DNA from: an uncultured Tenacibaculum sp.
GTDB lineage: Bacteria > Bacteroidota > Bacteroidia > Flavobacteriales > Flavobacteriaceae
DNA length: 64,000 nt
Direction of reading: 5' to 3'
Assembly: GCA_947501615.1 (NCBI GenBank)
Contig: CANMWK010000003.1
Span: 372,001-436,000, forward strand
Positions 7,850-16,825 of the stretch are shown piece after piece (position 1 is the stretch's first letter; every line of letters begins with the position of its first letter). A program made the translations under genes and the position numbers. Under the pieces are notes generated by a model. The model saw only the letters and a list, made by a program, of their open reading frames with translations, was not told where the DNA came from and searched no databases.

Positions 7850-9238
7850 TTATAAGTGAATTACTTCATCATATGCATCGGCAACAGCTTCCATAACAGC
7901 TTCACTCATAGTTGGGTGAGGGTGGATAGCCTTTAATACTTCATGCCCTGTTGTTTCTAACTTTCTACCTAAAACAGCTTCAGCAATCATATCAGTTACA
8001 CCAGCACCAATCATATGGCAACCTAACCATTCTCCATATTTTGCATCAAAAATTACTTTAACAAAACCTTCAGGAGTTCCTGCAGCTTTTGCTTTACCAG
8101 AGGCAGAGAAAGGGAATTTACCAACCTTAATATCGTAACCTTGTTCTTTAGCTTTTTCTTCAGTTAAACCAACAGAAGCGATTTCTGGAGTAGCATAAGT
8201 ACATCCAGGAATATTTCCATAATCAATGGTTTCTGTGTGTAAACCAGCAATTTTTTCAACACAAGTAATCCCTTCCGCAGAAGCAACGTGAGCTAAAGCA
8301 GGCCCAGGCGTTACATCACCGATAGCATAATATCCAGGAATATTAGTTTGATACCAATCATTCACTAAGATTTTATCTCTATCTGTAACGATTCCAACAT
8401 CTTCTAATCCGATATTTTCAATATTGGTTTTAATACCTACGGCAGATAAAAGAATATCAGCCTCTAAAACTTGTTCTCCTTTTTTAGTTTTAACGGTAGC
8501 TTTTACTCCATCACCAGAAGTATCAACAGATTCAACAGAAGAGCTAGTCATTACTTTAATTCCAGCTTTTTTGAAAGAACGTTCCATTTGTTTAGAAACA
8601 TCCTTATCTTCAACAGGAACAATATTTGGCATATATTCTACAATAGTTACTTCCGTACCCATTGCATTGTAGAAATGAGCGAATTCAACTCCAATAGCGC
8701 CAGAACCAACTACAATCATAGATTTAGGTTGTTTTGGTAAGCTCATAGCTTCTCTATATCCAATTACTTTTTTACCATCTTGCGGTAAACTTGGTAATTG
8801 ACGAGAACGAGCTCCAGTTGCAATTACAATATGATCTGCAGTATATTCAGTTACAGTTCCATCTTCAGCTGTAACATCTACTTTCTTTCCAGTTTTAATT
8901 TTTCCAAAACCGTTGATGACATCAATCTTATTTTTCTTCATTAAGAACTGAACACCTTTACTCATTCCATCAGCAACACCACGACTTCTTTTGATTACAG
9001 CATCAAAATCTTTATCAATGGCTTCAGCTTTTAAACCATAGTCATCAACATGTTTTAGGTAATCGTACACCTGTGCAGATTTTAATAAGGCTTTCGTAGG
9101 AATACATCCCCAATTTAAGCAAATACCTCCAAGATTTTCCTTTTCAATTACTGCAGTTTTAAAACCTAATTGAGAAGCTCTAATTGCTGTAACATAACCT
9201 CCCGGTCCAGAACCAACTACTATGATATCGTATTTCAT
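7850..9238 (-). CDS. lpdA: dihydrolipoyl dehydrogenase (E3)
   Basis: This 462-residue flavoprotein reoxidises dihydrolipoamide in 2-oxoacid dehydrogenase complexes, passing electrons through a redox disulfide and FAD to NAD. Visible motifs are the N-terminal FAD-binding GSGPGGY, the redox-active pair in GGICLNWGCIPTKALL, the NAD-binding VVGSGAIGVEF, the second FAD contact YAIGDVTPGP and the active-site base region AIHPHPTMSEAV. Length is normal and there is no lipoyl domain. It stands alone here, with its own terminator, so it probably serves several complexes encoded elsewhere. Confidence 0.97.
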   Translation of the reverse strand: MKYDIIVVGSGPGGYVTAIRASQLGFKTAVIEKENLGGICLNWGCIPTKALLKSAQVYDYLKHVDDYGLKAEAIDKDFDAVIKRSRGVADGMSKGVQFLMKKNKIDVINGFGKIKTGKKVDVTAEDGTVTEYTADHIVIATGARSRQLPSLPQDGKKVIGYREAMSLPKQPKSMIVVGSGAIGVEFAHFYNAMGTEVTIVEYMPNIVPVEDKDVSKQMERSFKKAGIKVMTSSSVESVDTSGDGVKATVKTKKGEQVLEADILLSAVGIKTNIENIGLEDVGIVTDRDKILVNDWYQTNIPGYYAIGDVTPGPALAHVASAEGITCVEKIAGLHTETIDYGNIPGCTYATPEIASVGLTEEKAKEQGYDIKVGKFPFSASGKAKAAGTPEGFVKVIFDAKYGEWLGCHMIGAGVTDMIAEAVLGRKLETTGHEVLKAIHPHPTMSEAVMEAVADAYDEVIHL

Positions 9239-9298
9239 GTTTATTATTATTTTACGTGTTGTTTGTTTATTTCTATTGTTGTTTTTACAGGAACATAG

Positions 9299-9895
9299 TT
9301 AACTGCATTTTTCGTTGTAAAAGGTTACTATATTTTCCGTAATAGGTTTAATATTGTCTTTGAAATTTTTTTTAATTGCATGTCTGTCTTTAATATATTC
9401 TGAAAAATTTACACAATCAGAAATATATTTAGAGAAAATCTTTCTATACTTTTTTCTTTTTTCATTTAGAGGTAATGCTTCTACTAAATCAGAACCATTT
9501 TTACTCAGGTAATACATTATATAAGTAGCTCCAGTACTCATTGGAATACCATTTTGTCCATAAAGTGGTGGGCTTCTACCTTCAATTGAGTATAAGTTTA
9601 GTTTTCCTGTTATTACCTTTTTTAATAATAAAATTGAACTTCCACTAATTTTATATTCATGTTCATTATAAGGTGAGAAGTTTATCTTTTTTAATTCTTT
9701 ATGAGTATAAATAATTTTTTTATCCTTTTTAGTTTTTTTAAACTTAATCTTATTAGCCCCAGTTATTTTAACTAATCCATATTTTACTGTCCCATCTCTA
9801 AAAGTAATATTTCCATTTTCATAGCTATTGAAAAAAGATTGGCAAAAAATATTAAAATTGTAAAATATAATTAAGATTAAAATTAATTTTTTCAT
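9299..9895 (-). CDS. exported protein of unknown function
   Basis: The 198-residue protein has a signal peptide (LILIIFYNFNIFCQ). The following ~60 residues (NGNITFRDGTVKYGLVKITG, then Lys-rich KFKKTKKDKKIIYTHKELKKI) resemble the N-terminal beta-strand module found in many flavobacterial exported proteins that track a property value. The rest is Lys-rich with two cysteines near the C terminus. No function is suggested. It starts 11 bp downstream of argS and may be co-transcribed with it. Confidence 0.6.
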   Translation of the reverse strand: MKKLILILIIFYNFNIFCQSFFNSYENGNITFRDGTVKYGLVKITGANKIKFKKTKKDKKIIYTHKELKKINFSPYNEHEYKISGSSILLLKKVITGKLNLYSIEGRSPPLYGQNGIPMSTGATYIMYYLSKNGSDLVEALPLNEKRKKYRKIFSKYISDCVNFSEYIKDRHAIKKNFKDNIKPITENIVTFYNEKCS

Positions 9896-9906
9896 AGTAA
9901 AAAAAT

Positions 9907-12027
9907 TTACATTCGTTCAGGAACATTAATTCCTAATAATTGAAATGCAGCTTCAATAGTATTTGCTACTTTTTTGGCTAATTGTACTCTAAAAATCTTT
10001 TTATCTTCATTCTCTTCTCCAAGAATAGAAACATTTTGATAGAAAGAATTGAATGCTTTAACCAAATCATACGTGAAATTAGCAACGACAGCAGGAGAAT
10101 AATTCTTTGCAGCTTGCTGAATTGCTTCTGGAAATAACTCTAATTGCTTAATCAATTCCTTTTCCTTTTCATGTAATTCAATATCTGACACAACTTTCGA
10201 GTAGTCAAAAGTAGTTTTTCTTAAAATTGATTGTACTCTAGCATAAGCCATTTGAATAAAAGGTCCAGAATTCCCTTGGAAATCTACAGAAGCCTGAGGA
10301 TCGAATAAAATTCTTTTCTTAGGATCTACTTTTAAGATAAAATATTTTAATGCTCCTAATCCGATAATTTTATATAATGATTCTTTTTCTTCGTTTGAAT
10401 AGCCTTCTAATTTTCCTAATTCCTGAGAAATTTCACGAGCTGTATTCGTCATTTCATCCATTAAATCATCAGCATCAACTACAGTTCCTTCACGAGATTT
10501 CATTTTTCCAGAAGGTAAATCAACCATTCCATAACTTAAATGATATAATTGATCTGCCCAGTTATAACCTAACTTTTTTAAGATTAAAAATAATACTTTA
10601 AAGTGGTAATCTTGTTCGTTACCAACGGTATATACCATTCCGTTCAAATCAGTAAAATCTTTAGCACGTTGAATAGCTGTTCCGATATCTTGAGTCATAT
10701 ATACGGCAGTACCATCAGAACGTAATACTAATTTTTCATCTAAACCATCTTCGGTTAAATCGCACCAAACAGAACCGTCTTCTTTTTTATAGAACACCCC
10801 ATCTTTCAATCCTTGTTCAATAACATCTTTTCCTAGTAAATACGTATCACTTTCGTAATATAGTTTATCGAAATCAACCCCAATGTTTTTGTAGGTAACA
10901 TCAAAACCTTCATACACCCAACCGTTCATCATTTTCCAAAGAGCAAATGTTTTTTCATCACCAGATTCCCATTTGCGTAACATTTCTTGAGCTTCTAAAA
11001 GTATAGGAGATTGTTTTTTATACTCTTCAAATAATTCTTTTAATACTTCTCTTTTTTCTTTTCCTTGAAACTTAGCCAAGGTCTTTTTATCAGAAGCAAC
11101 CGTTTTTTCTATTAATCTATATTCTTTTCTATATTCAGTTTTGTTTTCAATAGAAGATAAAGCTAAACCACCAGATAATATCATAGTTAAATCAGCAGCA
11201 TCTCTTAATTCTTTATTTTTTATACTTTTTTTATAAAGAAAACTAGCTAAAGCAAAACCACCAATAGCAAAGAAAACATTGCTGTTTATCCCAATTTTCT
11301 GATCAGGAACTATCTCTTTTTTTAATTCAAATATAGTTTGGTTTGCTTCAGATGGATCTTTTTGCATTTCATCATAAGCTTGTTCCGCTAGTAATTTTAT
11401 TCTTTCTAACTCAGCTTTATATTCCTTATCATATTTCACGTAGTAGTTTCCAACTAATTTATCACCTTTTAAACCTGTTGATGCTGGAGTTTCACCATTA
11501 CCAAAACGCTTCCAAGCTAACATAGATTTACAAATATGAATTCCTCTATCGTTAATGATTTGAGTTTTATAAACTGTATGCCCAGCTGCTTTTAAAATTT
11601 TAGCAACCGAATAGCCTAATAACACGTTACGAACATGACCTAAATGTAATGGTTTATTTGTGTTTGGTGAAGAATATTCAACCATTCTAGCATCTGCACT
11701 AGGTGTTACAAAGCCATACCTTTTATTTCTACTGATTTCGTTAAAGAAATTGATGTAAAAACTATCATCAATAACCAAGTTTAAAAATCCTTTTACCACA
11801 TTAAACTTAGCTACTTCTTGTACATTTTCTACTAAGTAATTACCTAAGTCGTTTCCAATTTGTACCGGATTTCCTTTCTTGTAGCGTAATAAAGGAAAAA
11901 CTACTACAGTGATATCTCCTTCAAAATCTTTTCGGGTTGCTTGAAATTCAACCGATGGAATTTCTGTTTCGTATAATTTTTCAAACCCTTCCTTAACCTT
12001 CGTTTCTAATAACGATTGTATGCTCAT
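9907..12027 (-). CDS. argS: arginyl-tRNA synthetase with an unusual internal insertion
   Basis: The enzyme charges tRNA-Arg. It shows the N-terminal Add-1 domain, the class I HIGH motif as PLHLGHVRN (His128 by this start), a KMSK-like LPSGKMKSREGT and the C-terminal DALR anticodon-binding domain. I chose ATG 12027 because the protein then begins MSIQSLLE as flavobacterial ArgS proteins usually do; an upstream in-frame ATG at 12060 would add 11 residues. At 706 residues it is about 110-115 longer than the usual ~590. The excess lies between KYDKEYKAE and ILLEAQEMLRKWE (about 11011-11403) and contains two hydrophobic stretches (FFAIGGFALASFLY and LTMILSGGLAL). All catalytic motifs are intact, so it is probably functional. 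Confidence 0.95.
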   Translation of the reverse strand: MSIQSLLETKVKEGFEKLYETEIPSVEFQATRKDFEGDITVVVFPLLRYKKGNPVQIGNDLGNYLVENVQEVAKFNVVKGFLNLVIDDSFYINFFNEISRNKRYGFVTPSADARMVEYSSPNTNKPLHLGHVRNVLLGYSVAKILKAAGHTVYKTQIINDRGIHICKSMLAWKRFGNGETPASTGLKGDKLVGNYYVKYDKEYKAELERIKLLAEQAYDEMQKDPSEANQTIFELKKEIVPDQKIGINSNVFFAIGGFALASFLYKKSIKNKELRDAADLTMILSGGLALSSIENKTEYRKEYRLIEKTVASDKKTLAKFQGKEKREVLKELFEEYKKQSPILLEAQEMLRKWESGDEKTFALWKMMNGWVYEGFDVTYKNIGVDFDKLYYESDTYLLGKDVIEQGLKDGVFYKKEDGSVWCDLTEDGLDEKLVLRSDGTAVYMTQDIGTAIQRAKDFTDLNGMVYTVGNEQDYHFKVLFLILKKLGYNWADQLYHLSYGMVDLPSGKMKSREGTVVDADDLMDEMTNTAREISQELGKLEGYSNEEKESLYKIIGLGALKYFILKVDPKKRILFDPQASVDFQGNSGPFIQMAYARVQSILRKTTFDYSKVVSDIELHEKEKELIKQLELFPEAIQQAAKNYSPAVVANFTYDLVKAFNSFYQNVSILGEENEDKKIFRVQLAKKVANTIEAAFQLLGINVPERM

Positions 12028-12084
12028 TAGTTGACTTATTTCGTTTAAATCGAATAGCAAAATTACATAATTTTATTGGTTTAT

Positions 12085-12118
12085 TTTGTTCATTTTTATT
12101 CATATTAATGTAGTTTTG
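12085..12118 (+). promoter_or_regulatory. promoter (TTTG ... TAGTTTTG) of the CxxCxxCC protein gene
   Basis: A -33 TTTG (12085-12088) is followed after 22 bp by TAGTTTTG (12111-12118). The ATG is only 4 bp further, so the transcript should be leaderless. Confidence 0.6.
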
Positions 12119-12122
12119 CAAT

Positions 12123-12623
12123 ATGGACAAAGACCTTGAGAATCTTAAAGAATTAGCGGAAGAAAAATTACAAGAGAATAAAAAGTACTTTCAAAAATTA
12201 AAGAAACGTACTCCTAAACGTCTTGATGTAATTGTTCAGGAAATTCATGAAGAGGAATTTGAACGAACAGATTGTTTAAATTGCGGAAACTGTTGTAAAA
12301 CAACAAGCCCGATGTTTACCTATAAAGACATTGAACGTATTGCAAAGCATTTAAAAATGAAGGTTGCAGATTTTGTAGCTCAATATTTGCGTATAGATGA
12401 AGATGATTTTCATGTGTTGCAAACCTCTCCGTGTCCATTTTTAGATCTAAATGATAATTCTTGTTTTATTTATGATGTTCGTCCAAAAGCTTGTGCAGAA
12501 TATCCTCACACGAATAGGAAAAAGTTTATACAATTAGCAAATCTTACTATAAAAAACACAGAAATTTGCCCTGCAACTTATAGAATTGTTGAAAAACTAA
12601 AGCAAAAATTACCAATTTCATAG
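12123..12623 (+). CDS. YkgJ-type CxxCxxCC zinc/iron-chelating cluster protein
   Basis: The 166-residue protein carries the family signature CLNCGNCCK (residues ~56-64) followed by CPFLDLNDNSCFIYDVRPKAC, the usual second cysteine group. An N-terminal charged coiled-coil-like segment precedes it. The family is thought to bind a metal cluster, but its reaction is unknown. It is divergent from argS and followed by the sterol-desaturase-like gene after about 75 bp. Confidence 0.88.
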   Translation: MDKDLENLKELAEEKLQENKKYFQKLKKRTPKRLDVIVQEIHEEEFERTDCLNCGNCCKTTSPMFTYKDIERIAKHLKMKVADFVAQYLRIDEDDFHVLQTSPCPFLDLNDNSCFIYDVRPKACAEYPHTNRKKFIQLANLTIKNTEICPATYRIVEKLKQKLPIS

Positions 12624-12699
12624 TTTTCTTAACAGAAGTAAATTTTCCTGTCTGATTTTTTTAGTAACATTGTTATATCAAACAATTACAGCGTTATTT

Positions 12700-13536
12700 A
12701 TGGAAGTCGTAAAGGAATATTTTGCAAATATGCCAACATTACATAGGAGTATGTTGTTGGTAGGAGGGATCTCTTTTTTTTGGATGTTAGAAAGCGGAAT
12801 TCCGTTATTTAAGTTTAAGTATAATAAGTTAAAGCATGCTTGGCCTAATTTATTTTTTACAGGAACAACCGTTATTATAAATTTTGCATTAGCTTTTTTA
12901 TTATTAAAAACTTCTTTTTGGGTTGAAAATAATGATTTTGGATTAATTAATTGGTTACCAGATATGCCTTTATGGGCATACATAATTCTAGGAGTTTTAT
13001 TTTTAGATTTTTTTGGGGCTTATTTAGCACATTTGGTAGAGCATAAAGTAAAGCCGTTATGGATGGTACATTTAGTGCATCATTCAGATCATAAAGTAGA
13101 TACCACCACTGCAAACAGACATCATCCTATAGAAAGTGTAATTCGTTTTGCTTTTACCTTATTAGGAGTGTTTTTGGTAGGTACACCATTTTATATTATC
13201 ATGTTGTATCAATCGCTATCATTAGTGTTTACACAATTTAATCATGCGAATTTAAAAATGTCAAGAAAGTTAGATAAAATATTAAGTTATGTAATTTGCT
13301 CTCCTGATATGCATAAAGTTCATCATCATAATTTACTACCCTATACAGATTCCAACTTTGGTAATATTTTCTCTATCTGGGATCGTTTATTAGGTACTTA
13401 CATGGAATTAGATAGAGATAAAATAGTATATGGCGTAGATACTTTTCCCGATGAAGTTAAAAACTCAGATTTAGTTGAATTATTAAAACAACCTTTTCAG
13501 GGGTATCGTAAACCAACAAATTTGGAAGAGTTATAA
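12700..13536 (+). CDS. sterol desaturase / fatty acid hydroxylase family membrane enzyme
   Basis: The 278-residue protein has four or so membrane helices and the histidine clusters of the diiron hydroxylase superfamily: HLVEH, HLVHHSDHKVD, and MHKVHHHN near the C terminus. Such enzymes oxidise lipid substrates in the membrane (sterols, hopanoids, carotenoids, fatty acids); the substrate here cannot be told. I chose ATG 12700 (MEVVKEYF); a TTG 30 bp upstream is possible. A near-match -7 sequence (TAACATTG, 12665-12672) precedes it, and a terminator follows the stop. Confidence 0.88.
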   Translation: MEVVKEYFANMPTLHRSMLLVGGISFFWMLESGIPLFKFKYNKLKHAWPNLFFTGTTVIINFALAFLLLKTSFWVENNDFGLINWLPDMPLWAYIILGVLFLDFFGAYLAHLVEHKVKPLWMVHLVHHSDHKVDTTTANRHHPIESVIRFAFTLLGVFLVGTPFYIIMLYQSLSLVFTQFNHANLKMSRKLDKILSYVICSPDMHKVHHHNLLPYTDSNFGNIFSIWDRLLGTYMELDRDKIVYGVDTFPDEVKNSDLVELLKQPFQGYRKPTNLEEL

Positions 13537-13544
13537 TAAAAATG

Positions 13545-13572
13545 AAAAACGAACTGTAAAACTCGTTTTTTA
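13545..13572 (+). terminator. terminator after the sterol-desaturase-like gene
   Basis: AAAAACGA (13545-13552) pairs with TCGTTTTT (13563-13570) around a 10-nt loop, with further T residues, 9 bp after the stop codon. Confidence 0.75.
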
Positions 13573-13776
13573 ATTAGAGTAAATATTGGAAATTTACTAA
13601 AACTAAGATTGTTTAATAAATCAGTCTAAGATAAAAATTAAAAAGATAAAGTTTTTATCACCATATAATTAAGGCTTATTTGCTACAGTCTAAAGTTAAA
13701 AACTTAAAGATGTCCTATAATTCGTGTTAAATAGGGGAAATGTTTAAGTTATAGTTTATGGATTAGGTTTTTTATG

Positions 13777-13784
13777 TAGTTTTG
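13777..13784 (+). promoter_or_regulatory. -7 box (TAGTTTTG) of the LRR-like lipoprotein gene
   Basis: TAGTTTTG matches TAnnTTTG and lies 31 bp before the ATG at 13816, a usual leader length. The -33 element is unclear. Confidence 0.5.
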
Positions 13785-13815
13785 TAACCTTATTTAAAAA
13801 TATAATAATTAAACT

Positions 13816-15297
13816 ATGAGAAAAATCATATTCTTTTTATTCACATTAGTATTGTTTAGTTGTGGAGGTGACGATACTAATGAAGAAAATATTGACATTG
13901 ATATTGTTGTTCCAGACCCAGTAGTGATTTTAACTATTCAAACAGAAAATAATGAGAATAATTTAGATTTTGGAAATGTTGTAAAATCAGTTAGTACATC
14001 TTTTCTTATTAAAATTTTAAATGAAGGAGATTCAACATTAAAAATAGATGATATAACTTTACCAGAAGGCTTTTCAGTAGATAATGTATTATTTGAGGTA
14101 GCTTCTAATGAGGCAAAAGAGTTAGTAATAACTTTTTCACCAACAGAAGAAAAAGAATATACAGGGTTTATAGAAATAGCTAGTAATGCAACATCCAGTA
14201 ACGCACCAATTAGTATTAAAGGTATCGGGGTAAATGATGTTTATGAAGGTGATATTGATTTATTAAATCAAGAAGAACTAGAAGATTTTGCTTCAAGAGG
14301 GTATAAAACTGTAAGTGGTAAACTTAATATTGGTAGTGCCTTTGGAACAAATGGATATGCATTTCCTTATGAAGTGAATGATTTAACACCATTAAAAAAT
14401 ATAACTTTTGTAAAAGGTTTAGATATTATTCATACTACATTAACTAGCATAGCAGGAATAGAAAATTTAGAAGTAGAAGGTTTCATTCAAATAGCTTTCA
14501 ATAAAGAGTTGCTAAATCTTAAAGGGTTTCCTAAAACTAAAGAAACTAGCGTTGCTTTAAATTTAAATGGAAATAATAAATTAGAAGATATAAAAGACTT
14601 AGTTCATGTAAAATCATTTTTTTGGTTAGGCATTGTAGATAATATTAACTTAGTTAATTTAGAAGGATTAAATAATGTTATAGAAGTAGAGCAAGATTTA
14701 AGAATTCAAGCGAATTTACGTATAGAGAATTTAAATGAATTAACGAACCTTAAGTTAGTAGGCGAAGATCTTTCTATAAGTGACAATCAAGCTTTATATA
14801 GTTTTTGTGGATTACTTCCATTGGTTACTACTGGAGAAATCAGAGGAACTTTTTATTTAATGAATCGTAATAGGTTTAATCCAGGAAGTATACAATTTGA
14901 ATGTGAAAGATTAGTTCCTTTAAATGAGTACCATGGAGTACAAACGAGAATTTCTGGACCTTATTGGTTAGATTTTATTAAAGAGAGAGGTTTTACAAAA
15001 ATTTCGGGAGAATTATTTATAGATGGAGATCGGATAAAAGACTTATCAGCTTTTGAAAAAATTGAAGAATTTAATGGAGATGTGTATATATCGAATACAG
15101 AGCTAACAGATTTAAAGGGACTAGAGAACCTTAAAAAAGTAAGGTCTATAAATTTTAAAGGTAATCAAAAACTTTCTGATTATTGTGCTTTAGATAATTT
15201 AATCCAAACACAAACTACAGAATATTACATAAGAACAGAAAATAATTTATACAATCCGACCAAAGAAAATTTGGTAAATGGTAATTGTAAACAGTAA
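13816..15297 (+). CDS. surface lipoprotein with HYDIN/ASPM-type and leucine-rich-like repeats
   Basis: The 493-residue protein has a lipoprotein signal ending LVLFSCGG (Cys near 16) with an acidic linker (GDDTNEENIDID) of the kind that promotes surface export in Bacteroidota. Residues ~45-145 form a choice-of-anchor-D/HYDIN-like beta-sandwich (LDFGNVVKSVSTSF, ITFSPTEEKEYTGFIEIAS). The remainder repeats strands such as LNLNGNNKLEDIKDL and LRIQANLRIENLNEL, resembling receptor-L/leucine-rich beta-helix repeats. It ends in a cysteine-containing stretch. Likely a cell-surface adhesion or binding protein; ligand unknown. It has its own promoter and terminator. Confidence 0.8.
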   Translation: MRKIIFFLFTLVLFSCGGDDTNEENIDIDIVVPDPVVILTIQTENNENNLDFGNVVKSVSTSFLIKILNEGDSTLKIDDITLPEGFSVDNVLFEVASNEAKELVITFSPTEEKEYTGFIEIASNATSSNAPISIKGIGVNDVYEGDIDLLNQEELEDFASRGYKTVSGKLNIGSAFGTNGYAFPYEVNDLTPLKNITFVKGLDIIHTTLTSIAGIENLEVEGFIQIAFNKELLNLKGFPKTKETSVALNLNGNNKLEDIKDLVHVKSFFWLGIVDNINLVNLEGLNNVIEVEQDLRIQANLRIENLNELTNLKLVGEDLSISDNQALYSFCGLLPLVTTGEIRGTFYLMNRNRFNPGSIQFECERLVPLNEYHGVQTRISGPYWLDFIKERGFTKISGELFIDGDRIKDLSAFEKIEEFNGDVYISNTELTDLKGLENLKKVRSINFKGNQKLSDYCALDNLIQTQTTEYYIRTENNLYNPTKENLVNGNCKQ

Positions 15298-15300
15298 TTT

Positions 15301-15330
15301 AAAAAGCAAACTGATTAAGGTTTGCTTTTT
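15301..15330 (+). terminator. terminator after the surface lipoprotein gene
   Basis: AAAAAGCAAAC (15301-15311) pairs perfectly with GTTTGCTTTTT (15320-15330) around an 8-nt loop, immediately after the stop codon. Confidence 0.88.
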
Positions 15331-15672
15331 TGTTTAGAGCTTTACCTAAATTAAAAATGTTTATCTTTATAATTGATATTTTTTAATTCTATCTGAACTT
15401 ATTATTATTAAATGATCTTTTTGTGAAGAATATTTTTGAAACTTTAGTTTAGAATTAAATAATTTAAAAAATTACTAGTCATAAATAAAAATGCGATTCA
15501 TCATACATACGAGTATCTGTTGTAAGAACCACAATTACTGAAAAGAGGCTTAGGTATTATGTTTTTCATAATAAGGATCTAATCCACACCATTTAAAACT
15601 AGAAATATTTTTACTCCTCCAAAAATAGTTGTTAATTGAAATTTTGATAATTGTTTAGTTTGAGTAAATAAT
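15331..15672. other. non-coding stretch before the multi-hairpin repeat
   Basis: About 340 bp of AT-rich sequence with no plausible reading frame, promoter or strong hairpin that I could recognise. Confidence 0.4.
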
Positions 15673-15778
15673 CCTCGGGGCAAACCCATGAGGAATTCAA
15701 CGGAAGAAAGTTATTTTTTAGTTTGATAAAAACCTAAGGTTTTCGAACTTTCCTCTTAACCACCGATGCGAGCATCGG
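15673..15778. repeat. three-hairpin intergenic repeat element
   Basis: Three consecutive stem-loops are visible: CCTC..GAGG with inner GGG/CCC (15673-15693); AAAACCT/AGGTTTT (15729-15735 with 15737-15743) nested in GAAAGTT/AACTTTC (15706-15712 with 15746-15752); and the perfect CCGATGC-GA-GCATCGG (15763-15778). The last resembles the hairpin at the right edge of the window. This layout is like the composite (BIME-like) extragenic repeats of flavobacteria. It lies between convergent genes and may also help end transcription. Confidence 0.6.
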
Positions 15779-15792
15779 GGAAATCTAAATGA

Positions 15793-16755
15793 TTAAAAAT
15801 TAATAAACTCTATTTCTATTCTTGTTTTTTTATTTTTTCGAATGGAGTTTAACTTTTGCGTTAGTTTTAAATATTCAACTATAGATAATTCAATAGTAAT
15901 ACTAATTAAATAATGCGAATTAGGTGTGATATGTTGTATTTTATCAAAATCATATGCTGATTTTATTTCTAAAATTTTGGGATTAAAGATTTTGATAAAC
16001 TCTTTGCGATAAAAATCTTCAACGCTTGGAGGTGGTGGTGGAGCTAATGAAATATCTTCTCTAAAAATATGAATATTTGAATTGTAATAATGAAAAGTAC
16101 GATTAGAAAAATCATAATATGTTATTAATCGTATTAATTTATGATTGACAGCGTGAAGAATTGTGTAATTTTTTTTTAAATCTTCTAGTTGTACTTTTTT
16201 ACCTATGAAAAGGTATACCTTTGGATAATAATTGCTTTTTGTGCCACCACAATTAGATATTAAAAAAGAAGGGATTTTATCAATATCAGTAGTTCTATCA
16301 TTCAAAATAACTTTGAGTTGATTGTTCTTATCTTTAATCACTTTAATGAAACTATCAAGATTATTAATTTTATTAAGATGTATTGTTTTTTCAGATTTAA
16401 TATTTATTAAATCAATTTGTTTAGTAGTGGTGGTTCTATTTACCGAATCATATCTTTTCCAATACTTACTATTACCAAAAGTTAACATAGCATCTTTTTT
16501 ACTATAATTGATTTTAGCTTTAGTAATTGTATTATTAATGTTCATAACAATACTATCTCTTTTCAAGAAGTATGTACCAGAAAAAGGTAAACTATACCCA
16601 TTTTCAATAAAAATTGAATCTTCTTTAAATGAAATTTCAAAATCACCATCTCCACTAGATAACCACCATGTACCCTGTAAAGTTTTGAGATTTATTTTCT
16701 TGTAGCAATTACATAACAAGATTGAAACTAAAATGAGTAATATTAAGTTCTTCAT
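15793..16755 (-). CDS. lipoprotein of unknown function with lipocalin-like N terminus
   Basis: The 320-residue product has a lipoprotein signal (LILVSILLCNC). Residues ~24-105 read like a lipocalin-type module (LQGTWWLSSGDGDFEISF, ENGYSLPFSGTYFLKRD). The C-terminal part contains a proline run (APPPPP, near residue 238) followed by a short alpha/beta domain (LISITIELSIVEYLKLTQKL). No family is recognised for the C-terminal part. It lies upstream of a three-hairpin repeat, and no operon partner is obvious. Confidence 0.6.
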   Translation of the reverse strand: MKNLILLILVSILLCNCYKKINLKTLQGTWWLSSGDGDFEISFKEDSIFIENGYSLPFSGTYFLKRDSIVMNINNTITKAKINYSKKDAMLTFGNSKYWKRYDSVNRTTTTKQIDLINIKSEKTIHLNKINNLDSFIKVIKDKNNQLKVILNDRTTDIDKIPSFLISNCGGTKSNYYPKVYLFIGKKVQLEDLKKNYTILHAVNHKLIRLITYYDFSNRTFHYYNSNIHIFREDISLAPPPPPSVEDFYRKEFIKIFNPKILEIKSAYDFDKIQHITPNSHYLISITIELSIVEYLKLTQKLNSIRKNKKTRIEIEFINF

Positions 16756-16825
16756 AGCTTACATATTTGTATCAAATCTATAGTTTCTATAGCTATATAA
16801 GAACCCTAAATGAGTGAACAATCAG

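Noticed and set aside
8424-8740. Rightward frames opposite lpdA
   Set aside because: They are shadows of the strongly supported dehydrogenase gene.
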